NCBI GenBank assembly: GCA_964511635.1
Contig: CAZEGC010000027.1
Coordinates: 1-10,904 of the forward strand
Direction of reading: 5' to 3'
DNA length: 10,904 nucleotides
DNA from: CAZEGC01 sp964511635
GTDB lineage: Bacteria > Patescibacteriota > Saccharimonadia > Saccharimonadales > Saccharimonadaceae
The position numbers were made by a program, and so were the translations under genes. Each line of letters begins with the position of its first letter. Within the stretch, counting starts at the first letter, position 1. This document shows, piece by piece, positions 5,142 through 10,904 of the stretch. The notes beneath the pieces are model-generated. The model was not told the DNA's origin. It searched no databases and was given only the letters and a program-made list of their open reading frames with translations.

Positions 5142-6152
5142 ATGAGCCAAACACAGACAATATCTATTAACGGTAAACTGTATGATGCAGTCACCGGAAT
5201 GCCTATAGCAGAAACCGATAAGGCGCAGGGTCAACAAACGACTGCGCACGCTGCCACAGGTAGCTCACACACCACACATCAGCGCCCTCATTCGCATGGC
5301 ATCCACCAAAAGCCACAAAAATCCCAAACTCTTCATCGCCGCAGCATTAAGAAGCCGGCGGCCACTGCAAGATCAACACAAACCAGCTACGCTCAAGCAC
5401 CAGCGCCTCAACGAGCCCGAAGCACTGTTACTCGAAGCCCTCAAATTAGTAAATTCGCACCGCGCCCAGTCATGAATGACATTAGTAGGCCAGTTAAAAA
5501 AATGCCCCAAGATATCGGACCAGTTGTGCATCCAGCTGTCCAAAAAGCCCACGAAAAGACCGCGCAGCGAACTCAATCACACGTCAGTACACCCCAAGCA
5601 GCGCCAAAGCCCTCGCAAGTACTTAAACAAGAGGTTTTATCGCAGGCAATCGAAAATGCCCCAAAGAAACACCGACGCCACAAAACCAAGCGTCGCCAAC
5701 CACGTTTTCTCAGCATCGCTAGCGCTAGCTTTGCGCTTTTACTGCTAGGTGGATACATGACTTACCTAAACATGCCTAACTTGTCTGTGCGCGTGGCTGC
5801 GTCACAAGCGGGCATTGACGCCAGCTATCCTGATTACAAACCAAATGGCTACCGCTTACGTGGACCGGTTGCGTTTAATCAAAACGAGGTCAGCATGAAG
5901 TTTGCCTCAAACAGCGGACCGCATAATTTCACTATTTCACAAAGCAAAAGTAGCTGGGACTCATCATCGCTGCTGGAAAACTATGTGATAGAAAAAGCTG
6001 GCGAAAACTACATGATACACAACGAACGTGGCCTGACTATATACACATACAACGGCAGCGCTGCCTGGGTAAATGGTGGCATCCTCTACACTATCGAAGG
6101 TGATGCTCCGCTATCTGGCGATCAAATTCGTCGTATTGCCACCAGCCTGTAG
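5142..6152 (+). CDS. Single-pass membrane protein with DUF4367-like C-terminal domain
   Basis: 336 residues. Residues 6-22 form a compact motif (ISINGKLYDAVTGMPI). Residues 25-188 are disordered and strongly basic, rich in His, Gln, Lys, Arg, Pro and Thr, ending in the cluster KKHRRHKTKRR (175-185). One membrane helix follows (about 189-208), so the basic tail should be cytoplasmic. The external part (about 226-336) has a run of beta strands with YTYNGSAAWVNGGILYTIEG and a final helix GDQIRRIATSL, which resembles the DUF4367 fold family; the match is by eye. Function is unknown. The basic tail could bind nucleic acid or acidic lipids, but that is speculation. The start is set by a strong Shine-Dalgarno. 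The gene ends 16 bases before gltX, which has its own -10 box overlapping this stop region. Confidence 0.88.
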   Translation: MSQTQTISINGKLYDAVTGMPIAETDKAQGQQTTAHAATGSSHTTHQRPHSHGIHQKPQKSQTLHRRSIKKPAATARSTQTSYAQAPAPQRARSTVTRSPQISKFAPRPVMNDISRPVKKMPQDIGPVVHPAVQKAHEKTAQRTQSHVSTPQAAPKPSQVLKQEVLSQAIENAPKKHRRHKTKRRQPRFLSIASASFALLLLGGYMTYLNMPNLSVRVAASQAGIDASYPDYKPNGYRLRGPVAFNQNEVSMKFASNSGPHNFTISQSKSSWDSSSLLENYVIEKAGENYMIHNERGLTIYTYNGSAAWVNGGILYTIEGDAPLSGDQIRRIATSL

Positions 6153-6153
6153 A

Positions 6154-6162
6154 TGGTAGAAT
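6154..6162 (+). promoter_or_regulatory. Extended -10 promoter (TGGTAGAAT) at the gltX start
   Basis: The last base of the -10 is at 6162, so the predicted +1 is 6169, the A of the gltX ATG. TTGCCA (6136-6141) could serve as -35 at a short 15-base spacing. There is no Shine-Dalgarno, so a leaderless mRNA is likely. Confidence 0.5.
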
Positions 6163-6168
6163 AGCTAC

Positions 6169-7641
6169 ATGCCAAGTGACCAATTACCACACACCGATGA
6201 CAAGTCTGCGGTGCGCACTCGTTTTGCTCCCAGTCCGACTGGCTTTATACACGTAGGTGGCGTCAGAACGGCGCTCTATTCGTGGCTAATGGCTGCCAGT
6301 AATGGGGGTGAGTTCATCCTGCGCATCGAAGATACCGATAAGGCCCGCGAAGTAGCGGGCAGTACTGAGCATATCCAAGAGAGCCTGCGCTGGCTGGGTA
6401 TAGATTGGCAAGAAGGAGTGGGCGTAGGTGGCCCGCACGAGCCCTACTATCAATCAGAGCGACTGGCAACCTACAAACAATGGGCCGAAAAGCTAATAGC
6501 TTCGGGTCGAGCATATGCTGATCCGTACACCAAGGATGAGCTAGAGTCATTTAGACTGCAGGCAAAAGCCAATAAAAAACCTTTTCTTTACCGCGACCAT
6601 CGACCTGAAAATCCACCTACATGGGACGGATCACAGCCACTTAGATTTAAATCCGACCCAAAACCATATAAATGGCAAGACGAAGTCATGGGCGAGCTAT
6701 CGTCCGGCCCGGAGTCAATTGATGATTTTATACTCATCAAATCCGACGGCTATCCAACTTACAACTTTTGTCACATTATTGACGATGCGCTAATGAACGT
6801 AACCCATGTTCTACGCTCGCAGGAGTTTTTATCGAGTGTGCCAAAGTATTTAAATCTATACGAAGCACTTGAAATCAGCCCACCAAAATTAGCCACTCTG
6901 CCATTTGTTATGGCAATTGACGGCAAGAAAAAGCTAGGTAAGCGTGACGGGGCCAAGGATATCTTGGACTATGCACGTGATGGCTTTTTGCCAGAAGCTA
7001 TGATGAATTTTTTAGCAACGCTCGGCTGGAATGACGGCACCGAACAAGAGGTGTATGGTCGTAGCGAATTAATAGAAAAGTTTAGTTTATCAAGGGTGCA
7101 AAAGTCACCAGCCAGGTTCGACGAACGACGATTGATGTGGCTAAATGGTCAGCATATCCGCATGCTAAGCCTCGATGATCTATATGAAAGAGTCAAAGAG
7201 TTCTGGCCGACTAGCGCAGAAACAGCCGATGAGGATTATAAAAAACGAGTCCTAGAGATCGTCCAGGATAGGCTAAAGACATTAAAAGATCTACCACTGC
7301 TGACTGATTATTTTTTCAAAGAACCTGAAATTGACTGGAAATTAGCAGACCAAAGCAAGCCGCTTAGAAAGCTCGATTCGGACGACAAAAAGCAGCTACT
7401 TGTAGCTACCCGAGACGCACTAGAGTCTACTGCCGAGTTTAATGCTAGCACCGTGCAAGACAGCCTAAACCACCTACTAGAAACGACCGGGCAAAAACCA
7501 GCTACCTTATTTAGCTTGATTAGACTAGCAATTTCATGGGCACCATTTAGCCCGGCGCTAAATGAAACGCTAGAAACACTAGGGAAAGAAAAATCCTTAA
7601 ATAGGCTAAATGTGGCTATCGATTCTATACCTGAGGCTTGA
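6169..7641 (+). CDS. gltX: Glutamyl-tRNA synthetase
   Basis: 490 residues, the usual length for bacterial GluRS. It is a class I synthetase that charges tRNA-Glu with glutamate in the cytoplasm. The Rossmann domain opens with RFAPSPTGFIHVGGVRTALY; HVGG (28-31) is the HIGH-type ATP motif, and LRIEDTD (51-57) follows. The second ATP motif reads KLGKR (255-259), where most GluRS have KLSKR, so Ser is replaced by Gly. The C-terminal helical anticodon-binding region (about 310-490) includes SPARFDERRLMWLNGQHIR. I see no zinc-binding Cys cluster. Whether it is discriminating or also charges tRNA-Gln cannot be told. The upstream Met codon is well placed and no Shine-Dalgarno is present. It is the first gene of a plus-strand run ending in tRNA-Glu(CTC), its own substrate. 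Confidence 0.97.
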   Translation: MPSDQLPHTDDKSAVRTRFAPSPTGFIHVGGVRTALYSWLMAASNGGEFILRIEDTDKAREVAGSTEHIQESLRWLGIDWQEGVGVGGPHEPYYQSERLATYKQWAEKLIASGRAYADPYTKDELESFRLQAKANKKPFLYRDHRPENPPTWDGSQPLRFKSDPKPYKWQDEVMGELSSGPESIDDFILIKSDGYPTYNFCHIIDDALMNVTHVLRSQEFLSSVPKYLNLYEALEISPPKLATLPFVMAIDGKKKLGKRDGAKDILDYARDGFLPEAMMNFLATLGWNDGTEQEVYGRSELIEKFSLSRVQKSPARFDERRLMWLNGQHIRMLSLDDLYERVKEFWPTSAETADEDYKKRVLEIVQDRLKTLKDLPLLTDYFFKEPEIDWKLADQSKPLRKLDSDDKKQLLVATRDALESTAEFNASTVQDSLNHLLETTGQKPATLFSLIRLAISWAPFSPALNETLETLGKEKSLNRLNVAIDSIPEA

Positions 7642-7669
7642 TATATCTGCAAGTTTTAGTGGTATGGTG

Positions 7670-7675
7670 TACAAT
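7670..7675 (+). promoter_or_regulatory. -10 box candidate (TACAAT) before the DUF3048 gene
   Basis: The predicted start is near 7682, about six bases before the ATG at 7688, which has no Shine-Dalgarno. CTGCAA (7647-7652) sits at 17-base spacing as a weak -35. Confidence 0.35.
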
Positions 7676-7687
7676 AATGCTAGTGCT

Positions 7688-8782
7688 ATGAAAGAAAAAA
7701 CAGCAAAAATACCTCCGCAAAAACGACTCGTGCAGTGGGTGAGAGCTCATAAAAAAGCCAGCTTACTGGCGGTGTTCACCCTTAGTATTATGGCCGGATT
7801 CGTAGCCGCCTACTACTTGTGGCCTGCAACCGAAGCTGCGCCCCCGAAAGCTGCAATTAAAAAGCCAGTAGAGCCGCCCCCAAAAGTAACCTATTACGCA
7901 CCTCTGACAGGTCTTGAAGTAAAGGACGAGGCAGCGACCGAGAGTCCAGTTACAGCAGCTATTATCGAAAATACTCCGGCCGCCAGACCCCAGTCAGGCC
8001 TAAGAGACGCCGAACTAGTGTTTGAATACGTAGCAGAAGGCGGCATAACGAGATTCATGGCCCTTTATCAGCAACAAAAGCCATCCCTAGTCGGCCCCAT
8101 CAGAAGCCTACGCTCAGCCAACATAGACTGGCTCGCACCGTTTGATGCCAGCATACTACACGTTGGCGGCAGCGCTAACTCGCTACGTGAAGTGCGAAGT
8201 GGCAACTACAGGGATCTCGATATGCTACTTCGCCCTAACATCTACTGGCGAGCAGGCGATCGATACGCACCTCATAATGTTTATACCAGTCATGAACGGT
8301 TTGGCGCGTTTAATAAGGATGCAGGATACGCTAAATCTAGTCCAACTGACTTCAGGCGTGGCAATGTTAAAGCCAGCCCTAATCCCAGCGTCCAGCACAT
8401 AACCGTATCCAGCGGAAGCCCAACTTATGATAGTGCTTATCGATACCAAAAAAATACTAATGACTATGTTCGCTCGCAAGCAGGTGCCGTCCATAAAGAC
8501 CGCGAAAAAGGTGCTATTACTGCGGATGTGGTTATCGTCATGAAAACGGACATGACGCCTGTACACGAGGATGGCTACCGCGAAAAAATCCGTACACTAG
8601 GCTCTGGCGAGGCCATCATATTTCAAGGTGGCAGTGCTAAAAAAGTCACCTGGCGCAAAAAAGACAGAGACAGCCAAATTGAATTCATCGACAAAGATAG
8701 CGACCCAATCACTTTATCCCGTGGTAAAACCTGGATTAGTGTTGTTGCTGGTAATCGAGGAGCGGCCGTAAAATGGCAGTAA
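7688..8782 (+). CDS. Membrane-anchored DUF3048 (YerB-like) protein
   Basis: 364 residues from ATG 7688. A longer in-frame ATG at 7610 would overlap gltX by 32 bases and add residues not resembling a normal N-terminus, so I reject it. A basic cytoplasmic tail leads to one membrane helix (about 25-45), then a Pro/Lys linker. The N-terminal DUF3048 domain (about 70-200) shows APLTGLEV, ENTPAARPQSGLRDAELVFEY, GGITRFMALY and GPIRSLRSANIDW, typical of the YerB family. The C-terminal domain (about 235-360) ends GKTWISVVAG. Relatives in Firmicutes are usually lipoproteins; this one has no lipobox Cys and uses a membrane helix. Biochemical function of the family is unclear. Its last 10 bases overlap the kinase gene, so the two are translationally coupled and the protein may help the kinase sense the envelope (inference). 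Confidence 0.92.
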   Translation: MKEKTAKIPPQKRLVQWVRAHKKASLLAVFTLSIMAGFVAAYYLWPATEAAPPKAAIKKPVEPPPKVTYYAPLTGLEVKDEAATESPVTAAIIENTPAARPQSGLRDAELVFEYVAEGGITRFMALYQQQKPSLVGPIRSLRSANIDWLAPFDASILHVGGSANSLREVRSGNYRDLDMLLRPNIYWRAGDRYAPHNVYTSHERFGAFNKDAGYAKSSPTDFRRGNVKASPNPSVQHITVSSGSPTYDSAYRYQKNTNDYVRSQAGAVHKDREKGAITADVVIVMKTDMTPVHEDGYREKIRTLGSGEAIIFQGGSAKKVTWRKKDRDSQIEFIDKDSDPITLSRGKTWISVVAGNRGAAVKWQ

Positions 8783-10317
8783 AGAATAAGGTCCAAAAAC
8801 CAATCCGCATTAAGGACTTCTGGCCCCTATTCAGGCGCCGGATGGTGTGGGCTATTTTGGGGTGGCAGCTACTTGCAACCGCCCTAGTCGGAATGGCTCT
8901 GGTGATTACAGACGTGCTTCAAGCAGACTCGCCTCTGTTTTGGGTTATATTATTTACCGTTGCTATGTCGGGGATTGGTGTGAATATGCTTTCGTTCAGT
9001 ATCAGTAGTCAACCTACGCGTGACGTAGCTGCAGCCATCACCCATATTTCAGGTGAACTCACTGACACCACCCCGCCGAACCCAAATGCGAGACAATACA
9101 GCAAAAATGGATTTAAGCAGATTCTTCAGACAATTTATGAGCTTTCTAGTGCCGACCGAAAAGACACCGATAAGCCCGCGGATGCTAGGATGTCAATACT
9201 CAGCAGCGCACTGGCAAACACTAGTTGTGGATTTGTAGTTATGGGCAGCAGTGGTGAAATTCTCTTTGCTAACGAAAAGGCGCCGGTTTACCAGAACAAA
9301 GACGGCAAACTAGAACTGTCCTTGCTATTTGACAACGAAGATACGTTATCAATCTGGCTTGAAGATACCGAAGCTCACTCGGTGCGAGCTAAAAAGATCT
9401 GGCACCGGATAAGCGATAAGGTCATAGGTGAAGACGGTCGACGTATATTTGACATCCTAGCTACCTATGAAAAGGGAAGCGAGGCTCAGGTTGTATTGGT
9501 GTTCTTCGACAGGACCGAAGACTATGTACCAGAAGAAGAGGACCTGGACTTCATCGCCTTTGCAGCCCATGAGCTGCGTGGTCCAATTACTGTAATTCGC
9601 GGGTATCTAGACGTATTGAGCGACGAAATCGGTACCTCACTTGCCCCTGACCAGCAAGAACTACTGAGCCGTTTAATCGTATCGTCAAATCGACTGTCGG
9701 GCTATATTAATAATATTTTAAACGCCTCTCGCTACGACAGAAGGCACTTAAAGGTCCACTTGAGTGAACACCATCTGTCTGACATATACGGCACCATAAA
9801 CGACGACATGCAGATGCGAGCCGCGGCCCAGAACCGGCTACTATCAATTGAACTTCCAAGTGACCTACCTACAATTGCCGCTGACTATTCAAGTGTTAGC
9901 GAGGTGCTAGGGAACTTTATAGACAATGCCATTAAATACAGCAACGAAGGTGGGGTTGTAAAGGTTAGTGCAAGAGTAGACGGCGACTTTGTAGAGGTTA
10001 GCATAGTTGATCGGGGCATAGGAATACCCGCCCGCGTCATTAATAATTTATTTCATAAATTCTACCGCTCACACAGATCACGTGAAACTGTAGCCGGCAC
10101 CGGGATAGGCCTATATATCTGCAAAGCCATCATAGAATCACACGGCGGAACGGTTGGTGTGCGCAGTGTGGAGGGCGAAGGATCGACATTTACTTTTACT
10201 TTGCCGATTTACTCCACAATTGCTGATAAACTAAAGAGTGATGGGCAAGGTAATAATGATAAGCTTATTGAAAATGGAAAAGGTTGGATTAAAAACCATG
10301 CGATGTATAGGGGGTAG
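8773..10317 (+). CDS. Membrane sensor histidine kinase
   Basis: 514 residues. Two membrane helices (about 26-47 and 54-77) are joined by a very short external loop, so sensing is probably within the membrane or cytoplasm. A PAS-like region follows (about 145-250). The HisKA dimerisation domain has the phosphorylated His266 in FAAHELRGPITVIRGYLDVL. The ATPase domain shows the N box NFIDNAIKYS (Asn385), G1 DRGIGIP (413-419), F box FHKFYRS and G2 GTGIGLYICK (442-451). All catalytic motifs look intact. A polar 35-residue tail after the ATPase domain is extra. The ATG overlaps the DUF3048 stop by 10 bases and has GAGGAG (8757-8762) in front. The receiver gene starts three bases after the stop. The signal is unknown. 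Confidence 0.95.
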   Translation: MAVKNKVQKPIRIKDFWPLFRRRMVWAILGWQLLATALVGMALVITDVLQADSPLFWVILFTVAMSGIGVNMLSFSISSQPTRDVAAAITHISGELTDTTPPNPNARQYSKNGFKQILQTIYELSSADRKDTDKPADARMSILSSALANTSCGFVVMGSSGEILFANEKAPVYQNKDGKLELSLLFDNEDTLSIWLEDTEAHSVRAKKIWHRISDKVIGEDGRRIFDILATYEKGSEAQVVLVFFDRTEDYVPEEEDLDFIAFAAHELRGPITVIRGYLDVLSDEIGTSLAPDQQELLSRLIVSSNRLSGYINNILNASRYDRRHLKVHLSEHHLSDIYGTINDDMQMRAAAQNRLLSIELPSDLPTIAADYSSVSEVLGNFIDNAIKYSNEGGVVKVSARVDGDFVEVSIVDRGIGIPARVINNLFHKFYRSHRSRETVAGTGIGLYICKAIIESHGGTVGVRSVEGEGSTFTFTLPIYSTIADKLKSDGQGNNDKLIENGKGWIKNHAMYRG

Positions 10318-10320
10318 AAA

Positions 10321-10704
10321 ATGGCAATAAAAACTATTCTATGCATTGAAGATGATCGCTTTATTGGCGAAATGTATGTTCGAAGCTTGAACCGAGCAGG
10401 CTATACGGTCGACTGGATGGTTGATGGCAATGATGGGCTGGTAGCAGCTCGCAATAAACAATACGACTTAATACTACTGGATGTAATGCTGCCCGAAAGA
10501 AGGGGTAACGAAATCCTTGAAGCCCTGAGGGGTAAGCAGGATTTAATTCCAAATACCAAAATAATAGTACTCACTAACTTTGAACAGGACGACGAGTCTC
10601 GCATGGCGATGCAGCACAAGGCCGACGCTTACCTAATAAAAGCTGAAATTACACCAAAAAAGCTTTTATCAATTATCGAGCGACTAGATTCTGCTGAAGC
10701 CTAG
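10321..10704 (+). CDS. Stand-alone response regulator receiver protein
   Basis: 127 residues, a single CheY-like receiver domain with no output domain. The acidic pair is Asp11/Asp12, the phosphoacceptor is Asp54 in LILLDVMLP, the switch Thr is Thr85 in IIVLTNF, and the conserved Lys is Lys107 in YLIKAE. All key residues are present. The ATG follows the kinase stop by three bases, and AGGGGG (10309-10314) sits six bases upstream inside the kinase stop region. It is almost certainly the kinase's partner. With no DNA-binding domain it would act by protein contact, for example on a motor or another regulator, or pass phosphate on. A link to the type IV pili of this window is possible but not shown. 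Confidence 0.95.
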   Translation: MAIKTILCIEDDRFIGEMYVRSLNRAGYTVDWMVDGNDGLVAARNKQYDLILLDVMLPERRGNEILEALRGKQDLIPNTKIIVLTNFEQDDESRMAMQHKADAYLIKAEITPKKLLSIIERLDSAEA

Positions 10705-10788
10705 CGATATTTCTGGACACACTAGTCTAATATATGCTAAAGTACCAGTGGTCACGCGGTTTCAAGTTAGCGCACTTAAAGCGCATAC

Positions 10789-10863
10789 GGCCTCATCGTC
10801 TAACGGTTAGGACACCAGGTTCTCATCCTGGCAATCCGGGTTCGATTCCCGGTGAGGTCACCA
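10789..10863 (+). tRNA. tRNA-Glu, anticodon CTC
   Basis: 75 bases including the encoded CCA. The acceptor GGCCTCA pairs with TGAGGTC. The anticodon stem CCAGG/CCTGG holds loop TTCTCAT, giving anticodon CTC for GAG. The T arm is CCGGG-TTCGATT-CCCGG. It lies 84 bases after the receiver gene with no terminator or confident promoter between them, so it may be cotranscribed with the upstream genes. It is the substrate of the GluRS encoded at 6169-7641. Confidence 0.98.
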
Positions 10864-10902
10864 AGAAAATCGGCTCACCCAAGCGGTGGGCCTATTTTCT
10901 TG
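10862..10902 (+). terminator. Strong hairpin terminator after tRNA-Glu
   Basis: CAAGAAAAT (10862-10870) pairs with ATTTTCTTG (10894-10902). Inside one mismatch, GGCTCACC pairs with GGTGGGCC around CAAGC. The stem begins inside the tRNA CCA, so the terminator abuts the mature 3' end. The A-rich and T-rich arms could make it work in both directions. Confidence 0.8.
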
Positions 10903-10904
10903 CC

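Noticed and set aside
7610..7687. Upstream start for the DUF3048 protein
   Set aside because: It would overlap gltX by 32 bases; the ATG at 7688 begins a normal basic tail plus membrane helix and sits just after a -10 box.
1..10904. Recoded UGA (as in some other CPR lineages)
   Set aside because: All genes close without reading through TGA, and gltX ends at TGA where the family normally ends.
1..10904. Sortase substrates with LPxTG-like signals
   Set aside because: None of the protein C-termini in the window shows a sorting motif followed by a hydrophobic segment and basic tail.

Overview
The window looks like a piece of a Candidatus Saccharibacteria (TM7, Patescibacteria/CPR) chromosome. 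This is an inference from gene content: type IV pilin-like proteins with a near-invariant FTIVELLIVIVVIGILAA start, a sortase with a long disordered tyrosine-rich cytoplasmic N-terminus, a membrane-anchored PEGA protein, a DUF4367-like membrane protein with a basic disordered N-terminus, and a DUF3048 protein joined to a two-component system. The GC content is moderate, intergenic gaps are short, and TGA reads as an ordinary stop (end of gltX).

Layout. (1) Bases 1-1690, minus strand: two tandem paralogous pilin-like genes. The upstream one (458-1690) fuses a pilin head to a long glycine-rich domain. The downstream one runs off the left edge and was recovered by reading the minus strand directly. 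(2) Bases 1691-2133: a gap without a convincing gene. It holds the pilin promoter region, several nested inverted repeats that could be a structured RNA or a REP-like element, and the tRNA-Leu terminator. (3) tRNA-Leu(CAA) on the minus strand at 2134-2220, divergent from a sortase gene (2279-3493, plus). (4) A PEGA/beta-propeller-like membrane protein (3507-5006, minus), convergent with the sortase and divergent from a DUF4367-like protein (5142-6152, plus). (5) A plus-strand run: gltX, DUF3048 protein, histidine kinase, stand-alone receiver, tRNA-Glu(CTC) and a strong hairpin that closes the unit at the right edge.

How the genes fit together. Most of the protein genes are envelope or surface functions (pilins, sortase, PEGA, DUF4367, DUF3048), plus one signalling module whose kinase gene overlaps the DUF3048 gene. 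The translation component GluRS lies on the same strand as its cognate tRNA-Glu, about 3 kb upstream. Several plus- and minus-strand genes lack a Shine-Dalgarno sequence and instead have a -10 box placed so that the transcript would begin at or only a few bases before the start codon. Others (glycine-rich pilin, DUF4367, kinase, receiver) have clear Shine-Dalgarno sequences.

The most noteworthy signals are: the pilin pair sharing a nearly identical 64-bp DNA block, with a nine-tract G-rich quadruplex candidate directly beside one copy; the structured intergenic region at 1860-2090; the leaderless-type starts; and the DUF3048-kinase-receiver module.
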